Positions 1 to 9,246 of a DNA stretch of 64,000 bases are shown here, piece after piece. The DNA is taken from NCBI RefSeq assembly GCF_009936375.1, contig NZ_AP022332.1, positions 1,421,501 to 1,485,500 of the forward strand, given 5' to 3'. Both the position numbers and the translations under genes were made by a program. Position 1 is the stretch's first letter, and each line of letters begins with the position of its first letter. Below the pieces are notes generated by a model. The model was not told where the DNA came from and searched no databases. It worked only from the letters and a program-made list of their open reading frames with translations. Origin of the DNA: Methylosinus sp. C49 (GTDB taxonomy: Bacteria > Pseudomonadota > Alphaproteobacteria > Rhizobiales > Beijerinckiaceae).

Positions 1-75
1 GCCGATCTTCTTTCTACGACCTTCGGCGGAGGCGAAAGCGCAAACCCTCCGTCGCAGCGGAGCGCGAGCGGGTGA
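1..75 (+). CDS. C-terminal end of a GTA gp10-like gene (partial)
   Basis: The first 24 codons run open from the window edge to a TGA at 73-75, which overlaps the GTG start of the tail assembly chaperone by four bases. In the Rhodobacter GTA cluster the gene just before the chaperone (g10.1) is g10, so position and overlap suggest a gp10-type protein. The visible tail is Ser/Gly-rich and carries no diagnostic motif. The identity is inference from gene order only. Confidence 0.4.
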   Translation, partial: ADLLSTTFGGGESANPPSQRSASG

Positions 76-275
76 GACCGCAGCCCTTCCCGTGGGGGCG
101 GGCGATGGCCTTCGGCCTCGGCGTGCTGCGGCTTTCGCCACATGACTTCTGGTCGATGACGCCGCTCGAACTGGCGTGCGCCGCGGAAGGCTTCTACGGC
201 CGCGCAACGATAGCGCCCTCGCGGGACGCTCTGGTGGAGCTGATGCGGACGTTTCCAGACGGAGAGCAAAAATGA
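72..275 (+). CDS. Phage/GTA tail assembly chaperone (DUF2376-type)
   Basis: This 67-residue protein has the hallmarks of the small GTA/phage tail assembly chaperone (RcGTA g10.1, DUF2376): an N-terminal FPW (6-8), then GVLRLSPHDFWSMTPLEL (17-34), the core helix-turn of the family. Such proteins bind the tape measure while the tail tube is built. The start is GTG, overlapping the preceding stop as GTGA, and the stop overlaps the tape-measure ATG at 272, so translation of the three genes is probably coupled. Length and position match the GTA order. Family call is firm; activity is inferred. Confidence 0.8.
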   Translation: MRPQPFPWGRAMAFGLGVLRLSPHDFWSMTPLELACAAEGFYGRATIAPSRDALVELMRTFPDGEQK

Positions 276-859
276 GCGACGCGACAATGAGCGACAGCAT
301 GGCGCAATCGCCTTTCGACGGGCCATTTCAAGCGCTCGATCTGAAGACGACCAAGACGCTTCTGGAGGAGATAAATTCGATCGGCGCGTCGGCGACGAAG
401 ACATTGTCGAGCGGCTTGGCGAGCGCAGTGGTGAACGGAAAGAGCTTCGATTCGACTCTCGGGTCCATCGCGCGGTCGCTCGCCAAGCTCGGCGTCAATG
501 CCGGCGCGCAGGCGTTGACACAAGGCGCCAGCAGCGGGTTGAGCGCGCTGATCTCGGGCGCATTGGGCGGCAGCGGCGTTTCGGTGGCGCCCTTCGCCGA
601 TGGCGGCGTCGTCGCCAGTCCCACATTCTTCGGCGCCAATGGCGCTGTGGGGCTGATGGGCGAGCGCGGCGCCGAGGCGATCATGCCGCTCGCGCGCGGC
701 CCGGATGGTCGGCTCGGCGTCGCGATGCAGGGCGCTGGCGATTCTGTGGCGGTGACCGTCAATATTGCCGCGCAGGACGTCGACAGTTTTCGACGTTCGG
801 AAGGTCAGATCACTGCGGCGTTGGCGCGGGCGGTGGCTCGCGGCCGGCGTAATCTTTGA
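272..859 (+). CDS. Short tail tape measure protein (GTA g11-like)
   Basis: 195 residues from the ATG at 272, which overlaps the chaperone stop; an in-frame start at 176 would run through the chaperone gene and is rejected. Residues 25-100 are an alpha-helical Ala/Gly/Ser-rich stretch. Residues 108-150 (FADGGVVASPTFF, then GERGAEAIMPL) match the C-terminal signature of lambda-family tape measures as seen in GTA g11. Tape measures set tail length, and this one is very short, as in the short-tailed RcGTA, whereas typical siphophage tape measures exceed 600 residues. It precedes the distal tail gene by 10 bases. Confidence 0.8.
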   Translation: MSDATMSDSMAQSPFDGPFQALDLKTTKTLLEEINSIGASATKTLSSGLASAVVNGKSFDSTLGSIARSLAKLGVNAGAQALTQGASSGLSALISGALGGSGVSVAPFADGGVVASPTFFGANGAVGLMGERGAEAIMPLARGPDGRLGVAMQGAGDSVAVTVNIAAQDVDSFRRSEGQITAALARAVARGRRNL

Positions 860-869
860 GGAGGGCGCT

Positions 870-1508
870 ATGGTCGATTTTCACGAGACGCGCTTCCCGC
901 TCGATGTGTCGCTGAATGGACGGGGCGGCCCGGAGCGGCGGACGGATATTGTCACGCTGGGCTCCAATCGCGAGGCGCGCAACGCGCGGTGGGCGCAGTC
1001 GCGTCGTCGCTATGAGGCGGGCTATGGCGTCAAATCCCTGGCGCAGCTCGCGGCGGTCATTGAGTTTTTCGAGGAGCGGCGTGGGCGGCTGTTCGGCTTT
1101 CGCTGGCGCGATCGTGCGGATTGCTCGTCTGCGCGTACGGTGGCGACTACGCCGCTCGACCAGAGCGTCGGCGCAGGCGATGGCGCGCGTGCGCAATTTC
1201 AGCTGCAAAAGACCTATGGCGCGAGCTTCGCGCCTTATGCGCGAACGATAACGAAGCCGGTGGCGGAGAGCGTGCGCATTGCTGTCGCCGGTCTCGAGAA
1301 GACACGCGGCGTGGACTTCGATGTCGATGCGACCAGCGGAATCGTCACCTTCGCGCCTTTGGCTGTTCCGGCGATCGGCGCCGTGATCACGGCGGGGTTT
1401 CTCTTCGATGTGCCGGCGCGCTTCGACACGGATTATCTCGAGATCGACGTCTCTTCCTTCGAGGCCGGCGCCATCCCGAAGATTCCGATCATCGAGATTG
1501 TCCCTTGA
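870..1508 (+). CDS. Distal tail protein (DUF2460, GTA g12-like)
   Basis: 212 residues starting at ATG 870, behind TTTGAGGAGGG; the longer in-frame reading from 765 overlaps the tape measure. The opening (FHETRFPLDVSLNGRGGPERRTDIVTL) and the central FFEERRGRLFGFRWRDRAD are the conserved DUF2460 blocks. The RcGTA counterpart forms the distal tail ring that joins tail tube to baseplate hub. It sits between the tape measure and the DUF2163 hub gene exactly as in RcGTA. Internal Cys are few and no enzymatic motif is seen. Confidence 0.88.
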   Translation: MVDFHETRFPLDVSLNGRGGPERRTDIVTLGSNREARNARWAQSRRRYEAGYGVKSLAQLAAVIEFFEERRGRLFGFRWRDRADCSSARTVATTPLDQSVGAGDGARAQFQLQKTYGASFAPYARTITKPVAESVRIAVAGLEKTRGVDFDVDATSGIVTFAPLAVPAIGAVITAGFLFDVPARFDTDYLEIDVSSFEAGAIPKIPIIEIVP

Positions 1509-1523
1509 TAAGGAGGAAGGTCA

Positions 1524-2414
1524 ATGCGTTCGGTTTCGTCGACCGTGCAGGACTCTCTCGACGCTTCCGCCTCCACCCTGTGCAATTGCTGGCGTCTCTC
1601 TCGCAAGGATGGCGCGGTGTTGGGATTCACCGATCATGATCGTGATCTCGTGTTTGGCGGCGTGACCTATCGCGCCGCCACGGGGCTTTCCGCCACGCAG
1701 ATCGAAGGAAGCGTCGGGCTGGCGGTCGGTAGCGGCGAAGTGATCGGCGCATTGCAGTCGGACGGACTCGGCGAGAGCGATCTCGTCAATGGGCGCTATG
1801 ACGGCGCTGGGGTCGAGATATGGCTCGTCGATTGGCGCAATGCGGATAATCGTCTGCTCATCGACGCCATGACGATCGGGGAGGTGACGCGCAGCGAGTT
1901 CGCGTTTCGCGCGGAATTGCGCTCGCTCGCGCATTTTTTCGATGAGACGCGCGGCGACAGCTATCAGCGGGGCTGCTCCGCCGATCTCGGCGATGCGCGT
2001 TGCAAGGTCGATCTCTCCGCCTCCTCCTTTCACACGACGGGCCTTGTGCTCGAAGTGAGGCAGGATGCGATCGTCGCGGCGCTCGCCGAGGATTTCGACG
2101 ATGATTTTTTTACCGGGGGCTCCTTGAGGGTCACCAGCGGCGCCGATGCAGGCGCGCGCGTCGCCGTGAAATCGCATCGAAACGCCAGCGGGAATGTGAG
2201 ACTGGCGCTGTGGTCGCGGCTCGCGGGCGGGATCGCTTCGGGCGATGGCTTCACGCTCGTCGCGGGCTGCGACAAGAGCGTGGCGAGCTGCCGATCGAAA
2301 TTCTGCAATATCGTCAATTTCAGGGGCTTTCCGCATATGCCGGGCAATGATCTCGTCATTTCCTATCCGAGCTCGCTAACGCCGACGATGGACGGCGGGA
2401 GCTTTTTTCGATGA
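1524..2414 (+). CDS. Baseplate hub protein (DUF2163, GTA g13-like)
   Basis: 296 residues with a strong AAGGAGGAAGG ribosome site just upstream. It matches the DUF2163/BR0599 phage family: N-terminal LCNCWRLSRKDG, central RGCSADLGDARC (150-160) and C-terminal CDKSVASCRSKFCNIVNFRGF (249-269). Cysteines at 151, 160, 249, 256 and 261 are in the conserved blocks; the RcGTA hub is reported to hold an iron-sulfur cluster, and these residues are plausible ligands, though that assignment is inference. Its stop overlaps the NlpC/P60 start by four bases. Confidence 0.88.
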   Translation: MRSVSSTVQDSLDASASTLCNCWRLSRKDGAVLGFTDHDRDLVFGGVTYRAATGLSATQIEGSVGLAVGSGEVIGALQSDGLGESDLVNGRYDGAGVEIWLVDWRNADNRLLIDAMTIGEVTRSEFAFRAELRSLAHFFDETRGDSYQRGCSADLGDARCKVDLSASSFHTTGLVLEVRQDAIVAALAEDFDDDFFTGGSLRVTSGADAGARVAVKSHRNASGNVRLALWSRLAGGIASGDGFTLVAGCDKSVASCRSKFCNIVNFRGFPHMPGNDLVISYPSSLTPTMDGGSFFR

Positions 2415-2848
2415 GCGGAATCGCGCGCGCGTCGATCGTCGAGGAGGCGCGGCGGTGGATCGGCACGCCCTATCGACATCAGGCGTCGCTCATCCATGTC
2501 GGCTGCGATTGTCTCGGTCTCGTGCGCGGCGTGTGGCGCGCGGTCGTGGGACCGGAGCCGGAGACGGCGCCGCCCTATTCGCCGGATTGGGCCGAGGCGC
2601 AGGGCGAGGAGACTTTGGCGCTCGCCGCGCGTCGGCATTTCAACACGGTCGAAATCGATGTGTTTCGTGCGGGCGACGTGCTTTTGTTTCGCTTCCGCGA
2701 TCACTCGCCGGCCAAGCATATCGGCATAGCGACCAGCGCGACACATATGGCGCATGCGCATGGCGGCGCCTGTGTGGCCGAGGCGCCGATCGGCTCATGG
2801 CGCAAGAAATTGGTCGGCGCATTCGCCTTTCCCAGCGTGATCGATTGA
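2411..2848 (+). CDS. NlpC/P60 tail-tip peptidase (GTA g14-like)
   Basis: 145 residues. The NlpC/P60 triad is visible: Cys34 in GCDCLGL, His103 in AKHIGI, and a later His in MAHAHGG (113-119). In GTAs and siphophages this enzyme sits at the tail tip and cuts peptidoglycan cross-links so that DNA can pass the cell wall. ATG 2411 overlaps the hub stop (ATGA). The gene ends 15 bases before the megatron. Length is the usual one for this family. Confidence 0.9.
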   Translation: MSGIARASIVEEARRWIGTPYRHQASLIHVGCDCLGLVRGVWRAVVGPEPETAPPYSPDWAEAQGEETLALAARRHFNTVEIDVFRAGDVLLFRFRDHSPAKHIGIATSATHMAHAHGGACVAEAPIGSWRKKLVGAFAFPSVID

Positions 2849-2863
2849 AGCTTCGAGGACGAG

Positions 2864-5800
2864 ATGGCGACTCTCTTGTTGCAGACCGCGGGCGCAGCGA
2901 TCGCGCCGATCGGCTCGGTCCTCGGCAATGTCCTCGGCGCCGTGGGCGGCGCCCTCGTCGATGCGGCGCTGCAGCCGCGCGCGGGGACGCGCTATGAGGT
3001 CGGGCCGCGGCTGAAGGCGATGGACGGCGTTTCCTCCACGGAGGGAGCGGCGATTGCGCGCGTCTATGGACGCGCCCGCATCGGCGGCCAGATGATCTGG
3101 GCGACGCGCTTTCTCGTGCAGACGAATCTGTCGTTGGACAGCGGCTCGAGCAATCGCGGCAAGGGCGGCGGCGGAACGTCGCAGACGGTGAGCGTCTCCT
3201 ATTCCTATTACGCGAATTTTGCGATCGGTCTCTGCGAGGGGCCGATCGCTTTTGTGCGACGCATATTCGCGGACGGCAATGAGCTCGATATGACGAGCCT
3301 TCCGATCCGCATCTACAAGGGCGATGAGGAGCAGCTTCCCGATGCGCTGATCGTCGCCAAGGAGGGGGCGGAGAATGCGCCGGCCTATCGCGGGCTGGCC
3401 TATATCGTGTTCGAGCAATTGGCGCTCGCGCCTTTCGGCAATCGCATTCCGCAATTCACCTTCGAGGTGACGCGGCCGGTGGCGGGGCTGGGCGCGAAGA
3501 TTCGGGCCGTCGATATTATTCCCGGCGCGACGGAGGCGGGCTATCAGCCCTCGCTCCAGTTGAACTTCTTTTCGCCGGGCGAAACCAACGCGGAGAATCG
3601 TCACCAGCTGACGGCTGCCAGCGATTGGACGGCGTCGATCGACGCATTGCAGGCGCTCTGTCCCAATCTCGAGAGCGTGGCGCTGGTCGTGGCGTGGTTC
3701 GGCGACGATCTGCGCGCGGGTCATTGCTCGATCGCGCCGCGCGTCGATGCGACATTCAAGACGATCGGCGAGTTCGACTACGTCTATGGTCCTTTCTGGC
3801 CCGCGGATTGGTCGGTCGCCGGGCTGACGCGCGCAACAGCGCGGCTGGTCTCGCAGATCAATGGAAGGGCGGCTTTCGGCGGGACGCCGAGCGACGCATC
3901 CGTTCGTGCGGCCATTGCGGACCTGCGGGCGCGCGGTCTTTCTGTCGTGTTCTACCCATTTGTGATGATGGATGTGCCGCCGGACAATGCGCTGCCCGAT
4001 CCGCGCAATGGGGAGATCGGTCAGCCGGCCTTTCCCTGGCGCGGGCGCATCACTTGCGATCCTGCGCCCGGGCGTGTGGACACGGTGGACGGAACCAGCG
4101 CGGCGTCGACGCAAGTCGCGGCGTTCTTCGCGCAATATCGCGCCTTCATCTTGCATTATGCGGGATTGTGCGAGGAAGCAGGCGGCGTCGACGCTTTTCT
4201 CATCGGCTCGGAGCTTGTGGCGCTCACGCGCATTCGTTCGGCGCCTGGCGTCTATCCGGCTGTCGCGGCGCTCGTCACTCTCGCGGATGATGTGAAGGGT
4301 GTCCTTCGCAGTGGAACCAAGATTGGCTACTCCGCCGATTGGACGGAATATGGCGCGCATGTTCCAACAGGGGGCGAGCTACGCTTTCCGCTCGACGCCC
4401 TGTGGGGAGCGTCGTCGATCGATTTCATCGGGATCGACGTGTATTGGCCGCTTTCGGACTGGCGCGACGGCGTAGATCATCTCGATGCGCAGAGCGCGGC
4501 GAATGTCTATGACCTCGATTACCTGACGTCGCGCGTCGGCTCTGGCGAAGGATTCGATTGGTTCTATGCGAGCGATGCGGATCGGCTCACGCAGACGCGC
4601 GCGTCGATCGAGGATTCGCTCGGCAAGCCCTGGGTCTACCGCGTGAAGGACCTTCTCGGCTGGTGGTCGAATGCGCATTATGAGCGCGTCGATGGCATGG
4701 AGCTCGGCGCGTCGACGGCATGGACGCCGCAGAGCAAGCCGATCTGGATCATCGAAACGGGATGTCCGGCGGTCGATCGGGGCGCCAATGCGCCCAATGT
4801 GTTCGCCGACGCGCATTCCTCGGAGGGCGGCCTTCCCTATTTCTCGCGCGGCGGACGCGATGATCTGATGCAGGCGCGCTTTCTCGAGGCCATGCTCGGC
4901 TATTTCGATCCGATGGTCGCGGGCGGCGACACGCGTAACCCAGTCTCGTCGGCCTATGGCGGGCGCATGGTCGATGTAGCGCGCATTCACGTTTGGTGCT
5001 GGGATGCCCGGCCGTTTCCGGCCTTTCCCGGCTGTTCGGATGTGTGGGCCGACTCGGCAAATTGGGAGACCGGGCATTGGCTCAATGGGCGGCTCGAGGG
5101 CGCGCCGCTCGATCGGCTCGTCGCGACGCTGGCTTCGACGGTCGCGACGAAGGATCTCGTCGTCGCGCGGCCGGCGATCGAGGGCTTCGTCGACGGCTAT
5201 GTGCTCGACAGCGCAATGTCGCCGCGCGCGGCGATCGATCCTCTCGCGTCTCTGTTCGGTTTCGACGCAGTTGTGTCCGGCGGCGCGTTGCGCTTCGTCT
5301 CGCGTGGAGCCGAGAGCGCGCTCGAGATCGGCGACGACGATCTCGTTCCGAGCAAGGACGGGACGCTCATCGAGCTGCGGCGCGCGCAGGAGAGCGAGCT
5401 TCCGCATGAGATCGCTCTGTCCTTCGGCGATTCCGAATTCGATTATCGCACGGGCCGTGTGCTGTCGCGTCGGCTCGAGGGCTATTCCTCGCGGCGCAAC
5501 GAAGCGGAAACGGCGGTGATGATCGCTCGCTCCAATGCGCAGCGTTTGGTCGATGTGTGGCTGCAGGATATTTGGGCAGGACGCGAGACGGCGCGATTTT
5601 CTGTGCGGCCGGGGCTCGCGACCTTGGAGGCCGGCGATGTCGTCTCATTGGCGCGCGCGCCGGGGCGCCAATGGCAGATCACGCAGATCACCGATGGCGC
5701 GGCGCGTGAGATAGAGGCGCGCGCGGTCGATGTGAGCGTCTATGACGTTTGCGCGCGCTCCGTCTCCTGGCGGGCCTTGGCCTCTCCGGGCGTGATCGGC

Positions 5801-6730
5801 CCGCCGCGCGTGGTCGTCCTCGACCTCGCGATCGCGAAGGATGGCGAGACCGCATTGTCGCATGTCGCCGCTTTCGCCGATCCTTGGCCGGGGGCGTTGG
5901 CTGTCCGCCGGAAGCTCGGCGGATCGTTCGAGTCGGTCGGGCTGATCGAGAAGCGCGCGACCATGGGCGAGACGTTGGATGCGCTCGCTCCTGGGCCGCT
6001 CGGACGTTTCGATCGCGGCGCCAGCGTGACCGTGAAGCTCGCTTCGGGCGCGCTGGCTTCTGTGGATGACGGAAGCGCTTTTGCGCTGCGCTCTTCAATG
6101 GCGATCCGCGGCGACGACGGCGCCTGGGAGATCTTCGTTTTCACGCGCGCGGAACTCATCGCGACGAGGACATATCGTTTGTCTCGGCTGCTGCGTGGGA
6201 TTGGCGGAGAGGATGCGCTGGCGTCTCGCAGCGTGGCGGCGGGCGCGACGGTCGTGCTGCTCGATGACGCGATCGTTCCGCTCGCTGTCGATGTCGCGGA
6301 CATCGATTCGGCGCGCGTCTATCGCATCGGTCCGGCGGATCGTGATTATGACGATCCGACCTATGTCGAGCTGGAGGTCGCAGCGACGCGCAAATCGCTG
6401 CTTCCCTATTCGCCGACACATGCGCATGCGCGGCGGACAGCGGATGGGGTCGTCGTCTCCTTCATTCGGCGCGGGCGGATCGACGCCGATTCCTGGGAGC
6501 CGGTCGATATACCGCTCGGCGAGGAGAGCGAGGCCTATGACGTCGTCATCGCGCTTCCTGGCGGCGGCGCGCGCGTGCTGAGCGTGACGCGCGCGTCGGC
6601 GCTCTATTCGACGAGCGACGAGCTCGTCGATTTCGGGGCGCCGCAGACGAGCTTGGCCGTGCAGATATTTCAAATCAGCGCGCGCGCGGGACGCGGCTTT
6701 CCGCTCGCCGCGACGCTGCCCATCGAGTGA
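2864..6730 (+). CDS. GTA megatron / TIM-barrel tail host-interaction protein (g15-like)
   Basis: 1288 residues, the largest protein of the module. The N-terminus has a hydrophobic Gly/Ala segment (LGNVLGAVGGALVDAAL, about 20-36). Around residues 400-720 lies the GTA TIM-barrel-like domain, with a glycoside-hydrolase-like stretch GYSADWTEYG and FIGIDVYWPLSDWR. The following part resembles the phage tail protein domain that plugs the tail tip (PF13550-like), and the C-terminus is beta-rich. The RcGTA homologue closes the baseplate and contacts the cell envelope. Gene order g12-g13-g14-g15 is intact, with no frameshift, which suggests the module is maintained. Confidence 0.9.
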   Translation: MATLLLQTAGAAIAPIGSVLGNVLGAVGGALVDAALQPRAGTRYEVGPRLKAMDGVSSTEGAAIARVYGRARIGGQMIWATRFLVQTNLSLDSGSSNRGKGGGGTSQTVSVSYSYYANFAIGLCEGPIAFVRRIFADGNELDMTSLPIRIYKGDEEQLPDALIVAKEGAENAPAYRGLAYIVFEQLALAPFGNRIPQFTFEVTRPVAGLGAKIRAVDIIPGATEAGYQPSLQLNFFSPGETNAENRHQLTAASDWTASIDALQALCPNLESVALVVAWFGDDLRAGHCSIAPRVDATFKTIGEFDYVYGPFWPADWSVAGLTRATARLVSQINGRAAFGGTPSDASVRAAIADLRARGLSVVFYPFVMMDVPPDNALPDPRNGEIGQPAFPWRGRITCDPAPGRVDTVDGTSAASTQVAAFFAQYRAFILHYAGLCEEAGGVDAFLIGSELVALTRIRSAPGVYPAVAALVTLADDVKGVLRSGTKIGYSADWTEYGAHVPTGGELRFPLDALWGASSIDFIGIDVYWPLSDWRDGVDHLDAQSAANVYDLDYLTSRVGSGEGFDWFYASDADRLTQTRASIEDSLGKPWVYRVKDLLGWWSNAHYERVDGMELGASTAWTPQSKPIWIIETGCPAVDRGANAPNVFADAHSSEGGLPYFSRGGRDDLMQARFLEAMLGYFDPMVAGGDTRNPVSSAYGGRMVDVARIHVWCWDARPFPAFPGCSDVWADSANWETGHWLNGRLEGAPLDRLVATLASTVATKDLVVARPAIEGFVDGYVLDSAMSPRAAIDPLASLFGFDAVVSGGALRFVSRGAESALEIGDDDLVPSKDGTLIELRRAQESELPHEIALSFGDSEFDYRTGRVLSRRLEGYSSRRNEAETAVMIARSNAQRLVDVWLQDIWAGRETARFSVRPGLATLEAGDVVSLARAPGRQWQITQITDGAAREIEARAVDVSVYDVCARSVSWRALASPGVIGPPRVVVLDLAIAKDGETALSHVAAFADPWPGALAVRRKLGGSFESVGLIEKRATMGETLDALAPGPLGRFDRGASVTVKLASGALASVDDGSAFALRSSMAIRGDDGAWEIFVFTRAELIATRTYRLSRLLRGIGGEDALASRSVAAGATVVLLDDAIVPLAVDVADIDSARVYRIGPADRDYDDPTYVELEVAATRKSLLPYSPTHAHARRTADGVVVSFIRRGRIDADSWEPVDIPLGEESEAYDVVIALPGGGARVLSVTRASALYSTSDELVDFGAPQTSLAVQIFQISARAGRGFPLAATLPIE

Positions 6731-6736
6731 GCTTCC

Positions 6737-8146
6737 ATGACCGATACGATTCATTTGGCTCTGCCCTGCATCGATGCGGCGCAGGCGCAAAAGCACGTGA
6801 CGCATAATGAGGCGCTGCAGCTGCTGGACGCGCTGACGCAGCTTTCCGTGATCGACCGACGGGCTTCGCCGCCTGTTACTCCCAACGACGGCGATCGCTA
6901 TCTCGTCATCGCCTCGGCGGCCGGCGCCTTCGCCGGCAAGGAGCAGAAGATCGCCGTGCATCTGAGCGGCGCTTGGGCGTTTCTCGCGCCGAAGGCGGGT
7001 TGGCTCGCCTATGTGGAGACCGAGCAGCTCATGATGCTCTACAGCGGCTCCGCGTGGATCGACGCGGGTCTCGCGTTGCGAGAGCTCGAGAATCTGTCGC
7101 TGCTCGGCATAGGGACATCGGCGGACGCCGCCAATGCGTTTTCGGTGAAGGCGAGCGCGGCGCTGTTCGCCGCGCGGACTGTCGCCGAGGGCGGGATCGG
7201 CGATTTTCGCGTGACGCTCGAGAAGGAGGCTGGGAGCAACACGGCGTCGCAGCTCTATCAATCCAATTGGTCGGGACGCGCCGAGACGGGACTCCTCGGC
7301 GACGATGATTTCCATGTGAAGGTGTCGGCCGATGGCGCGACATGGCGCGAGGCGCTGATCGTCGATCGTTCGACGGGGCGCGTCGCTTTTCCGAGCGGCG
7401 TGGGGGACGGCGCTTCGGCGGCGTTTCGCAATCGCTTGCGCAATGCGACTTTTGCGATCAATCAGCGCGCCATTTCGGGAGAGGTGTCGCTCGCGGCCGG
7501 GCAATATGGCCATGATGGCGTAAAGGCAGGCTCCTCCGGCGCGACCTACACATTCGCGACGAGCGGACTCGATACGACTCTCTCCGTTTCGGCCGGTTCC
7601 TTGATCCTGGCGATCGAGGCGCAGCTGATGGAGGGCGGCGCCCATACGTTGGCGCATGACGGGACCGCGCAGGCGCGCGTATGGCAGGGGACGGGCTATT
7701 CGGGCTCCGGCGCTTATGCTGCCGCGTCGCGAAGCGCGCCTCTTGTCGTCTCTGGGCTGACGGCGAATGCGCAGACCAATGTCGAGTTCGCGAGCGGTAC
7801 CATCCTGCGGCCGCAATTGGAGCCCGGCGTCTATGCGACGAGCTTCGAGAGGCGGCCGCCGGGCGTGGAGCTGTCGATATGCCAGCGCTATTTTCAATCC
7901 TTGCTGGTCTCGCATCTCTTCACCGCGAGCGCGGGCACGCAATTCGGCGGCTCGGTCATGACGCTGCCGGTGACGATGTTCGGAGCGCCGACCTTGTCGG
8001 CGCTGTCCGGCGGCTCGCAAACCAATGTCATGGTCGACGGCGTCAATTCGATGGGCAAGGCGGCCATCAGATATTTCATCGCGTCCAATGCGGCGGGGTC
8101 GGTCGAAGCCTATGATCGCGCATTCACGGCGTCGGCAGAAATTTGA
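6737..8146 (+). CDS. DUF2793 fibre-like phage/GTA protein
   Basis: 469 residues, six bases after the megatron. Residues 1-115 match DUF2793: LALPCIDAAQAQKHVTHNEAL, PNDGDRYLVI, GAWAFLAPKAGWLAYVETEQ. The rest is Gly/Ser/Thr/Ala-rich and beta-predicted, ending in a segment (about 330-469) like those of tail-fibre receptor-binding proteins. DUF2793 proteins accompany GTA and prophage tail modules in alphaproteobacteria and are thought to form head or tail fibres. Which receptor it binds cannot be read from the sequence. Confidence 0.8.
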   Translation: MTDTIHLALPCIDAAQAQKHVTHNEALQLLDALTQLSVIDRRASPPVTPNDGDRYLVIASAAGAFAGKEQKIAVHLSGAWAFLAPKAGWLAYVETEQLMMLYSGSAWIDAGLALRELENLSLLGIGTSADAANAFSVKASAALFAARTVAEGGIGDFRVTLEKEAGSNTASQLYQSNWSGRAETGLLGDDDFHVKVSADGATWREALIVDRSTGRVAFPSGVGDGASAAFRNRLRNATFAINQRAISGEVSLAAGQYGHDGVKAGSSGATYTFATSGLDTTLSVSAGSLILAIEAQLMEGGAHTLAHDGTAQARVWQGTGYSGSGAYAAASRSAPLVVSGLTANAQTNVEFASGTILRPQLEPGVYATSFERRPPGVELSICQRYFQSLLVSHLFTASAGTQFGGSVMTLPVTMFGAPTLSALSGGSQTNVMVDGVNSMGKAAIRYFIASNAAGSVEAYDRAFTASAEI

Positions 8147-8162
8147 GACGGAGAGTTGCGAC

Positions 8163-8687
8163 ATGGCCTATTCGATCATTTGCGATTTCGCGGGCGAGCT
8201 GTTGCAGGAGATGGTGCGGCGAGACGCGGATGGCGCGCTCGTTCCGACCGATGCGCAGACCGCCGACAGCCTCGCCTATCGTGATTGGCTCGGCGCCGGA
8301 AATGCGCCGACGCCTCTTCCGATTCCAACTCTCGCGGAGGCGAAGAGCAAGCGGCTCGCCGCGCTCGCTGCGCGTCGGTGGCGGGCCGAGACGGCGGGAA
8401 CCTCGGTGAATGGCATGAGCCTGCCGACCGATGAGAAGACGCAGGCCAAGCTCACCGCGGCTGTCGTGGCCAGCGTGCTCGACAATAATTATGCGGTGAA
8501 TTGGAAGCTGGCGAATGGCGCATTCGTCATGTTGGATCATGCGACCTTGATCGCCGTCGCGCAGGGCGTGCGTGCGCATGTGCAGAGCTGCTTCGATCGC
8601 GAGGCGCAGCTCGTCGCCGCCATCGTCGCCGCGCAGGACAGCGCAGCGCTCGAGGCGATCGACATAGATGCGGACTGGCCGGGCTGA
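8163..8687 (+). CDS. DUF4376-like phage tail-associated protein
   Basis: 174 residues from ATG 8163. The central part (AEAKSKRLAALAARRWRAE, then GTSVNGMSLPTDEKTQAKL) resembles the DUF4376 domain found after tail-fibre genes in many prophages. The C-terminus (IAVAQGVRAHVQSCFDREAQ) is helical and matches the usual end of that domain. Function is unknown; fibre assembly or attachment is the common guess. It lies 16 bases after the DUF2793 gene and before the lysis genes. No signal peptide or membrane segment is present. Confidence 0.65.
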   Translation: MAYSIICDFAGELLQEMVRRDADGALVPTDAQTADSLAYRDWLGAGNAPTPLPIPTLAEAKSKRLAALAARRWRAETAGTSVNGMSLPTDEKTQAKLTAAVVASVLDNNYAVNWKLANGAFVMLDHATLIAVAQGVRAHVQSCFDREAQLVAAIVAAQDSAALEAIDIDADWPG

Positions 8688-8728
8688 CGCGGCGCCGCGC
8701 GCATTTTCTCGAGCGAAAGGACATCGAT

Positions 8729-9187
8729 ATGATCGATAAGAAAGCGCCGGCGCGCTCCGCGCCGCGCGCCGGCTTTGTGCTGGACAAAGCCTGCGAGGCG
8801 AAGCTCGTCGGCGTGCATCCCGATCTCGTGCGCGTGGTGCGCGGCGCGGCGGCGCGCTGCGAGCAGAGATTCGTGGTGTTCGAAGGCGTGCGGACCATCG
8901 CGCGCGAGCGCACGCTCATCGCGCGCGGCGCATCGGCGCTGAAGAATCCCTTCCGCTGCAGGCATGTGCCGACGCAGGATCCGCAGCATGGGCTCGTCGG
9001 GCATGCGGTCGATCTCGTTCCGCTCATCGATGGACGTCCGCAATGGTCGTGGCCGCAGATCTATCCGATCGCACGCGCGATGAAGGCGGCGGCGCAGGCG
9101 GAGCATGTGACGATCGAATGGGGCGGCGATTGGCGTACGTTGAAGGACGGCCCGCATTATCAGCTGCCCTTCGCCCTCTATCCGTGA
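8729..9187 (+). CDS. M15-family peptidase, probable endolysin
   Basis: 152 residues; ATG 8729 has a GAAAGG site seven bases upstream. Residues 49-62 (VVFEGVRTIARERT) and 87-95 (HGLVGHAVD), then WGGDW (131-135) and PHYQLP (142-147), are the pattern of M15 D-Ala-D-Ala/L-Ala-D-Glu peptidases that act as phage endolysins on peptidoglycan stems. Zinc ligands should be a His, Asp95 and His143. The first ligand motif is odd: the family pattern is HxxGxAxD, but here the His before the Gly is one residue further away (His87). There is no export signal, so a holin is needed, and one follows directly. Confidence 0.78.
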   Translation: MIDKKAPARSAPRAGFVLDKACEAKLVGVHPDLVRVVRGAAARCEQRFVVFEGVRTIARERTLIARGASALKNPFRCRHVPTQDPQHGLVGHAVDLVPLIDGRPQWSWPQIYPIARAMKAAAQAEHVTIEWGGDWRTLKDGPHYQLPFALYP

Positions 9188-9246
9188 TCGCCGCGCATCG
9201 ATATCCGCGCCGGGCGGTCTCCCGGCGAAACGAAAGGATGACGACT

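Noticed and set aside
2795-4360. 521-codon minus-strand frame in the GTA megatron
   Set aside because: Antisense shadow: composition is Arg-rich and low in hydrophobic blocks, with no ribosome site.
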